64,000 nucleotides of DNA from CAZSBB01 sp964605235 (GCA_964605235.1 CAZSBB010000019.1:1-64000), one strand, 5' to 3'; shown: positions 44,297-53,941, numbered from the stretch's first letter. A program made the numbers and translations. Notes: generated by a model from the letters alone, not told the origin.

Positions 44297-45061
44297 ATGA
44301 CTGACGTGCAACCGCTCCGTGTGCTGGTGACGGGCTCGGCGGGAACCATCGGCGCCTCGGCCTGTGCCGCGCTCAAGGCGCGGGGCCATTTTGTGCGCGG
44401 GCTGGACCGCCGGCCGGGCCTGTCCACCCGCATGCACGAACAGGTGACAGCGCAGCTGACGGACGCCGCGGCGCTGCATGAAGCGGCGCGCGGCATGGAT
44501 GCGGTGGTGCATCTGGCGGCCCGTCCGGGCGACGGCAATTTTCTGACCGACCTGCTCGAACCCAATGTCGTGGGCCTGCATCATGTGTGCGAAGCGGCGC
44601 GGCTGGGCGGCGCGCGCCGGCTGGTGCTCACCAGCACGTGCCAGGTGCTCATGGGGGGGCCGTGGTCCGGGCGCCTCAACCGCACGGATGAACCCTACGC
44701 CGTCGCCAATCACTATGCCGCGACCAAGGTGTTCCTCGAAGCCCTGGGGCAGCTTTACGCTTACAAACACGGGCTGGAAGTGGTCATCGCGCGCCCCGGC
44801 TTTTGCCCGCGCGGGCAACGTGAAGTGAACATGATCCATGGCGATGCGACGGCGAAATCCATCTATCTGAGCCACCACGACGCCGGGCGCTTCTTCACCG
44901 CCGCCGTCGAGCATCCGTTCACGGGCTACGGCGTGTGCTACGCCGCTTCGCGCTCGGCGGCGCACCGGCTGGACCTGGAACCGGGGCGGCGTCTGCTGGG
45001 TTATGACCCGCAGGACGATTTTCCCGGGGGTCTGGACCCGGAGATTCTGCAGCCGATTTAA
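44297..45061 (+). CDS. NAD(P)-dependent epimerase/dehydratase, uronate-dehydrogenase-like
   Basis: 254 residues. The Rossmann motif is VLVTGSAGTIGASACAALK, followed by VVHLAARPGDG. The Tyr-Lys pair is in ANHYAATKVFLEALGQLYAY, and KHGLEVVIARPGFCPR resembles the G-L-E-V-V-x-x-R-x-G of uronate dehydrogenases. It may oxidise an aldose-uronate or epimerise a sugar nucleotide. The start ATG follows a family A repeat, so the upstream in-frame part is rejected. No clear ribosome-binding site. Confidence 0.8.
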   Translation: MTDVQPLRVLVTGSAGTIGASACAALKARGHFVRGLDRRPGLSTRMHEQVTAQLTDAAALHEAARGMDAVVHLAARPGDGNFLTDLLEPNVVGLHHVCEAARLGGARRLVLTSTCQVLMGGPWSGRLNRTDEPYAVANHYAATKVFLEALGQLYAYKHGLEVVIARPGFCPRGQREVNMIHGDATAKSIYLSHHDAGRFFTAAVEHPFTGYGVCYAASRSAAHRLDLEPGRRLLGYDPQDDFPGGLDPEILQPI

Positions 45062-45126
45062 CGTTGCTGGAACACGCCGCCGCCGCGCCAGCGCCCCCGC
45101 CCGGCGATTCCGACTACACTGAAAGC

Positions 45127-46830
45127 ATGGCAATCGGCGGATTCACTTTCGTGCTGCACGGGCATCTGCCCTATGTGCTGCGTCACGGCGTCTGGCCCCA
45201 TGGCGAAGACTGGCTCTATGAAGCCGCGGCGGAGACCTATCTCCCGCTGCTGGACATCATCGGCCACTGCGCCCTGCATGGCGCTTCGCCCAAGCTGACC
45301 ATCGGGCTGACCCCGGTGCTGCTCGAACAGCTCGCGCATGAACATTTCAAGCGCGGCTTCGAGCACTACCTCGAAGACCGCATCGAACGCGCCCGCGAAG
45401 ACCGCAAGGACTTTGAGCGCTGGAACAACGGCCACCTGATGTACCTGGCGGATCGCTGGGTGGAAGTCTTCACCCAACTGGGCCAGCAGTTCGCCAGCAT
45501 CAACCGCGATATCCCCAAAGCCTACGCCCAGCATGCGCGCGACGGGCACATCCAACTGCTCACCTCCGCCGCCACGCATGGTTACTTCCCGCTGCTGTAT
45601 GAAGATTCCTCCATCCGCGCCCAGCTCCGCGCGGGGTTGTCCAGCTCGCATCGCATCCTGGGCTTCAAACCCACCGGCATGTGGCTGCCCGAGTGCGCCT
45701 ACCGGCCCGCCGGCCCGTGGCAGCCGCCCATCGGCTGGGCCGCCAAAGACGCGCGCATCGGCGTCGAACACCTGATCGCCGACGAGACCATCAACCACTT
45801 TTTCGTGGAAAGCCATCTCGTCGAACGCTCACGCAGCGAGTGGGTGCTCAACGACGGCCAGTGGCAGCGCGTGGGCTGGGACGAAGCGCTCAAGTACCCC
45901 AACCGCGGCTGGCGCAGTGTGCAGGAACCGCACCTGGTCAACTCCGACGGCACCGGCGCCGGCCGCGCCGCGGTGTTCGGCCGGGACGCCCACATCTGCG
46001 AACAGGTCTGGTCCGGCGCCATCGGCTATCCCGCCGACGGCTCCTATCTGGAGTTCCACAAGAAGCACGGCCCCAAGCGCGGCCTGCGCTACTGGAAGAT
46101 CACCGGGCCCAAGGTCGATCTGGGCTACAAGCACATGTACTTCCCCGACGATGTGCCGGGCAAGATTTACGCCCACGCCCAGCACTTCTGCAATCAGGTG
46201 CGCTCGCGCCTGTGGGATTACCACCACCGCACCGGGCGCTTCGGCGTCGTCTGCGCCAACTTCGACGCCGAGCTGTTTGGCCATTGGTGGTTCGAAGGGC
46301 CGCAGTTCATCCGCGATGTCATCCTTGAACTCAACAAGGATGAAAACATCGACCTGCTGACCGCCGAGCAGTTCCTGCATCACCATCCGCCGGACAAGAC
46401 GGTGAGCCTGCCCGAGGGTTCCTGGGGCGAGGAAGGCGACCACCGCGTCTGGACCAACGACAAGATCAACTGGATGTGGGACATCGAATATCGCTGTGAA
46501 GCGACCTTCGGCCGGGCGACCTGCGACCTGCCCTGGCAGACCACGCCGCAGGTGCAGGACCTGCTCAAGAAAGCCGGCCGGGAGCTGCTGCTGCTGCAGG
46601 CGAGCGACTGGCAGTTCATCATCACCCGCGGGCAGGCGATTGACTACGGCATCAAACGCTTCATGCTGCATGTGTCGCGCTTTGAAACCCTGGTCGACCT
46701 GGCGGAAAAAGTCGCCGCCGACTCGGCGTATCTGGGCAAGCTCACCGAAGTGGAGCTGCTGGAAATCAAGGACGCCGAGATGCACGACATCATCTTCCCG
46801 GACATCGATCTGAACTGGTGGCGGATGTAA
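45127..46830 (+). CDS. GH57 1,4-alpha-glucan branching enzyme
   Basis: 567 residues with the GH57 fold: FVLHGHLPYVLRHGVWPHGE at the N-terminus (with the catalytic-site His), GMWLPECAYRP with the likely nucleophile Glu189, FDAELFGHWWFEG with Asp380 as probable acid/base, and a DUF1957-like helical C-terminus (LLLLQASDWQFIITRGQAID). It resembles the Thermus-type glycogen branching enzyme, which makes alpha-1,6 branches. The ATG at 45127 lacks a strong ribosome-binding site. Indicates the organism stores glycogen. Confidence 0.92.
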   Translation: MAIGGFTFVLHGHLPYVLRHGVWPHGEDWLYEAAAETYLPLLDIIGHCALHGASPKLTIGLTPVLLEQLAHEHFKRGFEHYLEDRIERAREDRKDFERWNNGHLMYLADRWVEVFTQLGQQFASINRDIPKAYAQHARDGHIQLLTSAATHGYFPLLYEDSSIRAQLRAGLSSSHRILGFKPTGMWLPECAYRPAGPWQPPIGWAAKDARIGVEHLIADETINHFFVESHLVERSRSEWVLNDGQWQRVGWDEALKYPNRGWRSVQEPHLVNSDGTGAGRAAVFGRDAHICEQVWSGAIGYPADGSYLEFHKKHGPKRGLRYWKITGPKVDLGYKHMYFPDDVPGKIYAHAQHFCNQVRSRLWDYHHRTGRFGVVCANFDAELFGHWWFEGPQFIRDVILELNKDENIDLLTAEQFLHHHPPDKTVSLPEGSWGEEGDHRVWTNDKINWMWDIEYRCEATFGRATCDLPWQTTPQVQDLLKKAGRELLLLQASDWQFIITRGQAIDYGIKRFMLHVSRFETLVDLAEKVAADSAYLGKLTEVELLEIKDAEMHDIIFPDIDLNWWRM

Positions 46831-47000
46831 CGGCCGGCGCCGGCGTGCCTCCGCAGCAGGGAGGACCAACGGGCGCTCCGGCGCAGCGTAACCATGTCGC
46901 GGCCGCGCATGACCATCGGCGCGGGGCTGCTCTGCGCCGGGACAGGCGGGAGCCAGGGAAGGAATTACACTACCGTTTTCTCTTCCACCAGGAGCCACGC

Positions 47001-47813
47001 ATGCAGCGCCACGAGTTGTGTCTGGAGTATCTGGCCCCGCAGCAGATCGCAGCGCGGCGGGCGGTGTTGGACATCGCGGTGCTGCCGCTGGGGGCGTTGG
47101 AATGGCATGGCCCGCAGAACCCGATCGGGGTGGACCTGCTCGCGGCGCACCACGTGGCGTGTCTGGCGGTGGAGCAGTTGGAGGGGGGTGGCGTGGTGGC
47201 GCCGGCGTTGGTGTGGGGTTTGCCGCGCGACAGCTTTTTTGTGGATCAGACCATTGCGACGCCGGAGAAAGCCGCCGGGGTTTACAACACGACGCCCGAG
47301 CGCATCCGCGGGCTGACGCGCCACGGCGGGATGGACCTGCAGGAGCAGTGGCTCAATTACCAGCGGCTGGTGCGCATGGCGCTGGAACAGCTCGCGGGGT
47401 TTGGTTTCAAAAGCATCTTCCTGCTGGCGGGTCATGCGCCGTTGGTGCACTTCGCCCGCGCCCCGGCGGTGGCGTTCACCCGGGCGACGATGATGGCGGG
47501 CGACACGGTGACCACCGCGTGGGGCGGGCACTGGGAGCCGAGCAACCAGCGCTGCGACCACGGCGGGCTGTGGGAAACAAGTTACATGCTGGGTCTGGAT
47601 GAACCGCTGGCGAATCTGGCGGTGCTGGACGAACGGCCGGAGCTGCGCGGGGTGGGCGCCGGGGCGGATGCGGTGGACGCGACGCGCGAGATGGGGCAGA
47701 CGTATTACCGCAAAGCGGCGGCGGCGCTGGCGGAGGAATTGCGGGCGGTGGTAAAGATGTATCCGGCCGTGCCGCCGGGGCATCAGCATCGGCGGACGTA
47801 TGGGGCGGGGTGA
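47001..47813 (+). CDS. Creatininase-family amidohydrolase
   Basis: 270 residues. Metal ligands seen: LPLGALEWHGPQNPIGVDLL (Glu, His and Asp), ILLAGHAPLVHF-like LLAGHAPLVHF (His), and DHGGLWETSYML (Glu). This is the creatinine amidohydrolase/MftE/ArfB fold; no neighbour identifies a pathway such as mycofactocin. AGGAG lies 6 bases before the ATG. It is followed by an E-type hairpin pair. Confidence 0.87.
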   Translation: MQRHELCLEYLAPQQIAARRAVLDIAVLPLGALEWHGPQNPIGVDLLAAHHVACLAVEQLEGGGVVAPALVWGLPRDSFFVDQTIATPEKAAGVYNTTPERIRGLTRHGGMDLQEQWLNYQRLVRMALEQLAGFGFKSIFLLAGHAPLVHFARAPAVAFTRATMMAGDTVTTAWGGHWEPSNQRCDHGGLWETSYMLGLDEPLANLAVLDERPELRGVGAGADAVDATREMGQTYYRKAAAALAEELRAVVKMYPAVPPGHQHRRTYGAG

Positions 47814-47827
47814 GTGGGTTCAAAGAG

Positions 47828-47888
47828 TCCCCGGGCAGAGCCCGGGGCTAAAAAGTTTGATCCGTTAGCCCCGGGCTTTGCCCGGGGA
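47828..47888. terminator. Paired family E hairpins
   Basis: TCCCCGGGCAGAGCCCGGGG (47828-47847), then a mirror of it at 47865-47888. Both sit downstream of the creatininase-family gene. They resemble family E elsewhere. Confidence 0.7.
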
Positions 47889-47916
47889 CCATGATGACCC
47901 GGCGGGTTATTGAAAC

Positions 47917-47951
47917 AAAAAAACCGGCCGACCCTGCGCAGGTCGGTCGGC
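47917..47951 (-). terminator. Rho-independent terminator of mdh
   Basis: On the minus strand a 10-base-pair stem (47924-47933 with 47941-47950, one G-U) is followed by seven Ts. It lies 50 bases after the mdh stop. Confidence 0.88.
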
Positions 47952-48000
47952 TGTATTTTCGTTGCGTGATCCGCCGGCTTGCGCCGGTTTCCCCGGCGTT

Positions 48001-48954
48001 TTACGCCAGTTCCGGGAAGATCTGCGTGACCACGCCGACCAGGTCCTTGACGTGGCTGGCGGAGGCGTCGAGGAGTTTTTTCTCTTCGCCCGCCAGCGGC
48101 AGTTCGAGGATTTTTTCCACGCCGGCTTTGCCCAGCACGCAGGGGACGCCCACGAAGTAGCCGCCCACGCCGTATTCCTTGTCGCAGAAGCCGGCACAGG
48201 GCAGGATGCGCTTCTTGTCCTTGACGATGGCTTCGACCATCTGGATCACGCCGCTGGCGGGCGCGTAGTACGCACTGGTGCCCATGAGCTTGACGATCTC
48301 GCCGCCGCCGACTTTGGCGCGCTCGACGCAGGCGTTGATCTTCTCATCGCTCAGCAGCATGGAGACGGGAATGCCGTGCACCGACGTGAAGCGCGGCAGG
48401 GGCACCATGTCATCGCCATGACCGCCCAGCAAGAGCGCCTGCACATCCTCGACGGAGCAGCCCAGTTCCCAGGCGATGAAGGTGCGGTAACGGGCGACGT
48501 CAAGGCAACCCGCCTGGCCGATGATGCGCTGGGTGGGGAAGCCGGTGACCTTCCACGCGGTGTAGACCATGGCGTCGAGCGGATTGCTGACCACGATGAC
48601 GATGGCTTCGGGGGCGAACTTCTTGATGTTCTCGCTGACAGACTTGACGATCTTGACGTTGGTGGTGATGAGGTCGTCGCGGCTCATGCCGGGCTTGCGC
48701 GGCAGGCCGGCGGTGACGACGACCACGTCGGAATTGGCGATGTCGGCATAGTCGGTGGTGCCGGTGATGGCGGCGTCGAAGCGTTCGATCGGGCCGCACT
48801 GGGCGAGGTCGAGCATCTTGCCCTTGACCATGCCTTCGGCCTGGGGGATGTCGAGGACGACAATGTCGCCCAGTTCCTTGCTCGCCGCCCACAAAGCGCA
48901 GCTCGCGCCCACGTTGCCGCCGCCGATGATGCTGATCTTCGCACGTCCTGCCAT
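48001..48954 (-). CDS. mdh: Malate dehydrogenase (LDH-like)
   Basis: 317 residues. The Rossmann motif is ISIIGGGNVGASCALWAASK, the substrate-binding arginines are in TAGLPRKPGMSRDDL, and the proton-relay His is in LLGGHGDDMVPLPR. The R-K-P-G-M-S-R segment is the malate (not lactate) specificity loop. It interconverts malate and oxaloacetate in the TCA cycle. Ends before a strong terminator. Single-gene unit. Confidence 0.96.
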   Translation of the reverse strand: MAGRAKISIIGGGNVGASCALWAASKELGDIVVLDIPQAEGMVKGKMLDLAQCGPIERFDAAITGTTDYADIANSDVVVVTAGLPRKPGMSRDDLITTNVKIVKSVSENIKKFAPEAIVIVVSNPLDAMVYTAWKVTGFPTQRIIGQAGCLDVARYRTFIAWELGCSVEDVQALLLGGHGDDMVPLPRFTSVHGIPVSMLLSDEKINACVERAKVGGGEIVKLMGTSAYYAPASGVIQMVEAIVKDKKRILPCAGFCDKEYGVGGYFVGVPCVLGKAGVEKILELPLAGEEKKLLDASASHVKDLVGVVTQIFPELA

Positions 48955-49211
48955 GGCCTGACTCCTTTACGCTGTTGCGATGGATAATGGTTGTTGGTTG
49001 AGCCGGGCATGATAGAGCAAACCGCCGGGCAAGGTGAAGTTTCGCGGCATGATGGGCGTTCACGTTCCACCCGGCCCTGCCGCACCCACGCCCCGCCATA
49101 TTGCTGCCGACCCCCGTCCACTGACGCTGATCAACCGGATTTCCCCGCTGGCGAAAAAATTTGTCAAAACCACGTGCAATTGGGCGCGAAATTAAATAGG
49201 ATAGTTTTGTC

Positions 49212-50339
49212 GTGAATACCCCCGCCGCCCAGTCCGACCCCCTCGACGCCGCTCTGCTCGATGCCGTGCAGCGCTGCGTTCCATTGACGCCCCAACCGTT
49301 TGCCGCCTTGGCGCAGCAGGTGGGAATCCGTGAAGCCGACTGCCTGGCGCGACTCCGTCGGCTCAAGAATGAGCAGCGCGTCATCCGCCAGATCAGCGCG
49401 ATTTTCGACACCCATGCCCTGGGCTATCGCTCCAGCCTGGTGGCGTGTCGGATTCCCCCGGCTCATCTGGAAACCGCTGCCGGGATCATCGGGGCGCATC
49501 CGGGAGTGTCGCACAACTACGAACGGCAGCACGCCTTCAACCTCTGGTACACCGTGGCGGTTCCCCCCGACAGCAAGCTGGGGTTGGAAGGCACGGTGCA
49601 GCGGCTGCATGAGCTCAGCGGCGCGGACAGCTCGCGCCTGCTGCCTACGCTCAAGCTGTTCAAGATCGGCGTGCGGCTGAATGTGGCGGACGACGACGCC
49701 CTGGGCAAGGACGACACTCCCGCCGGCTTCACCGAGAGCGATCGCGCCATCGCCAGCCAGTACACGCTTGACGACGCCGACCGCCGCATGGTCGCCGTGC
49801 TGCAACAGGACCTGCCGCTGGTGGAGCAACCCTACGCCGACTGGGCGCAGCAGGCGGGCGTGAGCGTCACTGAGCTATTGACCGCGGCGGAGCGCTTCCT
49901 CGCCCGCAAGCAGATGCGCCGCTTCAGCGCGGTGCTGCGCCATCGCTCGGCGGGCATGAACGCCAACGTCATGGGCGTCTGGGCAATCGATCCCGACGAC
50001 GCGGTGCGCGTGGGCGAAGCGCTGGCGCAATTCCGCTGCGTGAGTCACTGCTACCTGCGCCCGACCTACAGCGATTGGCCGTTCAACATTTTCACGATGA
50101 TCCACGCCCGCACGCGCGACGAAGCCGACCGTCTGCTGGCGGAACTCGCCGCCGCGGCCCGTCCACGGCAGCAGGCGGCGCTGTGGAGCCTGCGCGAGTT
50201 CAAGAAGGTGCGCGTCCGCTACTTCACCAATGAAACCGCCCAGTGGGAGCAACAGCATGCTCCGGCGGGTTGTGCCACAATGAAGCCCGCGACCGAGCTT
50301 ACGGCCGGCACGCGTTCTGACCCGGAGTCCCAGTCATGA
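49212..50339 (+). CDS. ahbAB: Siroheme decarboxylase, AhbA-AhbB fusion
   Basis: 375 residues made of two AsnC/Lrp-like modules. Module 1 (about 8-165) has a winged helix (LRRLKNEQRVIRQISAIFD) and then GVSHNYERQHAFNLWYTVAV. Module 2 (about 185-335) has LLTAAERFLARKQMRRFSAV and CVSHCYLRPTYSDWPFNIFT. The G-V-S-H-N-Y-x-R...N-L-W-F pattern is that of siroheme decarboxylases AhbA and AhbB, which remove two acetate-chain carboxyls of siroheme. In most organisms the subunits are separate or paired; here they are one chain. The start is GTG. The stop overlaps the ahbC start (ATGA). Confidence 0.87.
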   Translation: MNTPAAQSDPLDAALLDAVQRCVPLTPQPFAALAQQVGIREADCLARLRRLKNEQRVIRQISAIFDTHALGYRSSLVACRIPPAHLETAAGIIGAHPGVSHNYERQHAFNLWYTVAVPPDSKLGLEGTVQRLHELSGADSSRLLPTLKLFKIGVRLNVADDDALGKDDTPAGFTESDRAIASQYTLDDADRRMVAVLQQDLPLVEQPYADWAQQAGVSVTELLTAAERFLARKQMRRFSAVLRHRSAGMNANVMGVWAIDPDDAVRVGEALAQFRCVSHCYLRPTYSDWPFNIFTMIHARTRDEADRLLAELAAAARPRQQAALWSLREFKKVRVRYFTNETAQWEQQHAPAGCATMKPATELTAGTRSDPESQS

Positions 50340-51613
50340 TTGACATCAGCGTTCTCTACAGCGGGCTGGAAACCCCCAGCACCCCCCACCGCTACGGCCG
50401 GGCGATCACGCAGATCGATCCCCCGCCCTACCAGCGCATGAAGGTCGCCAGGAGCGCCCAGTCCCGCCGGCCGATCGTCGTGTGGAACATCACCCGCACC
50501 TGCAACCTCAAGTGCGCCCACTGCTACACCGACTCCGAAGCCAAAAAATACAGCGGCGAGCTGACCACCGATGAAGCCAAGACCGTGCTCGACGATCTGG
50601 CCCAGTTCCATGTGCCAGCGGTGCTGTTCTCCGGCGGCGAGCCGCTGACGCGCCCCGATGTGTTCGAACTCGCAGGCTATGCGCGGAGCAAGGGCCTGCA
50701 TGTCGTGCTGTCCACCAACGGCACGCTCATCGACCGCGAAACCGCCCAGCGGCTCAAGGACCTGGAATTTGCTTACGTGGGCATCAGCCTCGACAGCGCC
50801 ATCCCTGCCATCCACGATCAGTTCCGCGGCATGCCCGGCGCGTTCGAGCGCACCATGCGCGGCTTCCGCCATTGCGTCGACGTGGGTCAGAAGGTCGGCC
50901 TGCGGCTCACCCTCACGCGGCAAACCTTCGTTGACCTCGACAAAATCTTCGACTTCATCGAACGCGAAGGCATCAACCGCGCCTGCTTCTATCACCTCTG
51001 CCCCGCCGGGCGCGGCAAGAGCGTGATGGACCTCACCACCGCCGAGTCGCGCCAAGCGGTCGACATCATCATCAACCGCACGGGCGACCTGATTAAACGC
51101 GGCAAGAACATTGAAATCCTCACCGTCGACAACCATGCCGACGGCCCGTACCTGTACCTGAAAATGCTGGCGGAAAACCACCCCCGCGCCCAGCAGGTGC
51201 TCGAAATGCTCGCGTGGAACGGCGGCGGGCGCTACTCCAGCGGCGTGGGCATCTCCAACATCGACTTCAACGGCCACGTCCATGCCGACCAGTTCAGCAT
51301 GTACCGCAGCTTCGGCAACGTGCGCGAACGCAAATTCAGCGACATCTGGCAGGACACCAGCATTCCCATCCTCGGCGGGCTCAAGGATCGGCTGCCGCTG
51401 CTGCAGGGGCGGTGTGCGACCTGTCGGTTCAAGCCGGTCTGCGGCGGCTCGCTGCGCGCCCGCGCGGAAATCTCCACCGGCGAACCCTGGGCGGCCGACC
51501 CGGGCTGCTATCTGACCGACGAGGAAATCGCCGGCGAACTGCACCTGCCGCAGCTGGCGCAACCTGCCCCCGGCCCGGACGCCAGCGCGACGGTGGCGTT
51601 GGCGCGCGAGTGA
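50336..51613 (+). CDS. ahbC: Radical SAM didecarboxysiroheme deacetylase AhbC
   Basis: 425 residues. The radical SAM cluster is C56-C60-C63 in TRTCNLKCAHCY, with GGEP in VLFSGGEPLTRPD. The C-terminal cysteine-rich segment (CATCRFKPVCGGSLRA, then DPGCYLTDEE) binds an auxiliary iron-sulfur cluster. The opening VLYSGLETPSTPHRYGR fits AhbC/NirJ proteins, and linkage to ahbAB supports AhbC, which removes two acetate chains to give iron-coproporphyrin III. NirJ, for haem d1, is the alternative. AhbD, the next enzyme, is not in the window. Confidence 0.88.
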   Translation: MIDISVLYSGLETPSTPHRYGRAITQIDPPPYQRMKVARSAQSRRPIVVWNITRTCNLKCAHCYTDSEAKKYSGELTTDEAKTVLDDLAQFHVPAVLFSGGEPLTRPDVFELAGYARSKGLHVVLSTNGTLIDRETAQRLKDLEFAYVGISLDSAIPAIHDQFRGMPGAFERTMRGFRHCVDVGQKVGLRLTLTRQTFVDLDKIFDFIEREGINRACFYHLCPAGRGKSVMDLTTAESRQAVDIIINRTGDLIKRGKNIEILTVDNHADGPYLYLKMLAENHPRAQQVLEMLAWNGGGRYSSGVGISNIDFNGHVHADQFSMYRSFGNVRERKFSDIWQDTSIPILGGLKDRLPLLQGRCATCRFKPVCGGSLRARAEISTGEPWAADPGCYLTDEEIAGELHLPQLAQPAPGPDASATVALARE

Positions 51614-51656
51614 GTCAGCCAGTTCGTGACACCCGACAGACGTACCTGACCACATC

Positions 51657-51745
51657 ACGAGCCGCGCGCGTCAGCAAGCGGTTGCTGGTTTGGCGTCAGG
51701 CGCCTGCGGCTGCGCCGCAACCCCTTGCTCACGCGCGGGGCTCGT
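51657..51745. repeat. Family A REP-like repeat, copy 5
   Basis: Starts ACGAGCCGCGCGCGTCAGCA and ends CACGCGCGGGGCTCGT, just after ahbC. Confidence 0.82.
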
Positions 51746-51782
51746 CAGCATGGGTGCTGCGTTGATCCGCAGTCAGATCGAT

Positions 51783-52952
51783 TTACCCGGAAAGTGCGCT
51801 CACCAGCCGTTCGATGTCCTCGGCATCATTCCAGATGTACGGGCTGACGCGCATCAGCCACTGCCCATCGGGACGCTGGTAAATCGGCACCGTCAGCTTG
51901 TGACGCTGATACATCTCCTCGCGCGCCTGCCCGTGGCGCCAGCCAGCCGGCGGGGTCACCGCCAGCAGACCCGCGTGCAGTGAGGCCATCGGCGAAAGGC
52001 ACGGCAAACCCAGGTCGTCCAACAGCCGCTGCCGCAGCAACGCCAGCAGTCCGTTGGCGTAAGTGCTGATCGCAGCCTCGCCCAGCGCGTGGCGGTAATC
52101 CAGCGTGGCGGTCAGTGCGAGGAACGGCGACACATCGCGCAGGCCCTGCAAACTGAAGGCGTGCACAAATCGGCCACATGCCGGGTCCATCGGTTCATGA
52201 AATTGCGCGCCATCCTGCCACGTTCCGCCGAAGCCCACCACCAGCGGCTCAAGCTGTGGTTGCAGATCGGGGCGAACATGCAGAAACGCGGTGCCCTTGG
52301 GGCCCATGAACCATTTGTGCAGATTGCCGCCGTAGAAGTCGACATCCAGCTCGGCCAGTGACAAGGGCAGCAGGCCGGGCGCGTGGGCGCCGTCGACGAT
52401 CAGCCGAATGTCGCGCTGGCGCAGGGCGGCGTTGATGGCGCCCACCGGCAGCACCAGGCCGGTGACGCAACTGACGTGACTGAGCAGGATGCCGCGCGTG
52501 GCGGGGGTGACCGCGGCAAGCACCGCGTCAACCAATTCGCTTGCACTGCGCGGCTGCGGCGGCAGATCGAAGCAGCGCACGGACAACCCGCGCCGCCGGC
52601 CCACTTCACGCAGCGCCCGGATGATCGCGGGATATTCGTGGTTGCTGTACAGCAGTTCGCCATCGGAGGGCCAGGCGTAACCCAGCAGCGCCTGATTGAG
52701 CGCCTGCGTGATGTTCAGATGCAGCACCAGGTCCTGCGGCCGGGCGCCCAGGTAAGCCGCAATAGCGCCCTGCGCCCGCCACAAGGGCGCGCCCTTGCGC
52801 CCGGCGGCGTCACGCGTGGGGTTGGCTTCGGCGCTGCGCTGCCACTGCACCAGGGCGTCAAACACCGGGCGCGGCAAAGCGCTGAACGTGCCCGCGTTCA
52901 GGTAGGTTTCATCCTCGGCCAGCAGAAAATCATGGCGGCGACAAGTCAGCAT
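51783..52952 (-). CDS. Class V aminotransferase family protein
   Basis: 389 residues, isopenicillin-N-epimerase-like. PLP-binding segments are LLYSNHEYPAII, LIVDGAHAPGLLPLSLAEL and FYGGNLHKWFMGPKG, the last holding the Schiff-base Lys. N-terminal YLNAGTFSALPRPVFDAL is also typical. It is not closely similar to the first class V gene (8190) beyond the family motifs. No partner gene suggests a substrate. Confidence 0.87.
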   Translation of the reverse strand: MLTCRRHDFLLAEDETYLNAGTFSALPRPVFDALVQWQRSAEANPTRDAAGRKGAPLWRAQGAIAAYLGARPQDLVLHLNITQALNQALLGYAWPSDGELLYSNHEYPAIIRALREVGRRRGLSVRCFDLPPQPRSASELVDAVLAAVTPATRGILLSHVSCVTGLVLPVGAINAALRQRDIRLIVDGAHAPGLLPLSLAELDVDFYGGNLHKWFMGPKGTAFLHVRPDLQPQLEPLVVGFGGTWQDGAQFHEPMDPACGRFVHAFSLQGLRDVSPFLALTATLDYRHALGEAAISTYANGLLALLRQRLLDDLGLPCLSPMASLHAGLLAVTPPAGWRHGQAREEMYQRHKLTVPIYQRPDGQWLMRVSPYIWNDAEDIERLVSALSG

Positions 52953-53030
52953 TCCGTCACTTTACCTGCGCGCCGCGCGGCCGGGAAAGCGCAGCGCCGG
53001 TGCGGCGTGTTCTGCTATCGTGATGACATC

Positions 53031-53825
53031 ATGCCCAGCATTACCCGACACACGCACGAACGGCTGCAGGTGGTCATCGGCGTCACGGCTCAGGATGCCG
53101 GGGCGCAGGCGGCGGCGGATTTCGCCCAGCAGGTGCGCACGGTGCTCGCCGGCGCGGAGCGCTGCGTGGTGTACCTGGCGGGCGCGCTCTCGCAGCAGGC
53201 GTTTCATCAGGCGCTGGCGCGCCGCAAGGACCTCGACTGGCATCGCGTGATCATCTTCGCAGTCGATGAGTTTTACGCACCGGGCATGGACCTGAACCTG
53301 GCGGTGGCGGCTCAGCCGGCGCGGGACCTGTTGCCGTTCATCAAACCGCTGGCGGCGCATCGGCTGGACCCGCATGCGCCGGATCCTCACGCCGAGGCGC
53401 AGCGTTATGCCGCGCTGGTGCGGACCCACCCGGCGGACATCGCGTGCCTGGGCATTGGTGAGTCAGGTCATCTGGCGTTCAACGAGCCCGGCTGCGATCT
53501 GGGCGACCTGGAGCCGGTGCGGGTGATCGACGTGTGCGCCTCATCCCGGCGCCAGCTCGAGACGGACCCGAATTTCGCGGCCCTGGGCAATATTCCCGAC
53601 CAGGGCATCACCATGACCATCCCCACGCTCCTGCGGGCGAGATTTGTCCTGGTGAACGTACCCTACGCCAGCAAAGCGGCAATCATCCGGCAATTTGTGG
53701 AAACGCCCCACCCCACGCCCAGCCTGCCCGCCAGTGCCCTGAAAACCCACGGCCAGGCGTGCCTGTACCTCGATCGGCAATCCGCGCAGCTCACGCCCTG
53801 GGCTGCCGACGGCACCGCGGCGTGA
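53031..53825 (+). CDS. Glucosamine-6-phosphate isomerase/6-phosphogluconolactonase family protein
   Basis: 264 residues. VIIFAVDEFYAPG matches the NagB D-E-x segment with its catalytic Asp, and IGESGHLAFNEPG matches G-x-G-x-D-G-H-I-A-F-N-E-P, except that the Asp of the catalytic Asp-His-Glu triad reads Ser. The His and Glu are kept. The protein may have weak or different isomerase activity. The ATG at 53031 is preceded by no clear ribosome-binding site. Confidence 0.8.
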   Translation: MPSITRHTHERLQVVIGVTAQDAGAQAAADFAQQVRTVLAGAERCVVYLAGALSQQAFHQALARRKDLDWHRVIIFAVDEFYAPGMDLNLAVAAQPARDLLPFIKPLAAHRLDPHAPDPHAEAQRYAALVRTHPADIACLGIGESGHLAFNEPGCDLGDLEPVRVIDVCASSRRQLETDPNFAALGNIPDQGITMTIPTLLRARFVLVNVPYASKAAIIRQFVETPHPTPSLPASALKTHGQACLYLDRQSAQLTPWAADGTAA

Positions 53826-53941
53826 ACGATTTGCCGAATCGGTACAACAGAGCAATTCCGGTTTTGCACTAGCGGGTTATGTCCGGATAAATCGATGATT
53901 TACGACAATCCGCATTTTCACAAAATCGCGTCGCACGATAG

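Noticed and set aside
53860..53935. Possible tRNA in the AT-rich intergenic stretch
   Set aside because: No cloverleaf arms, T-loop (GTTCGA-type) or CCA end could be placed.
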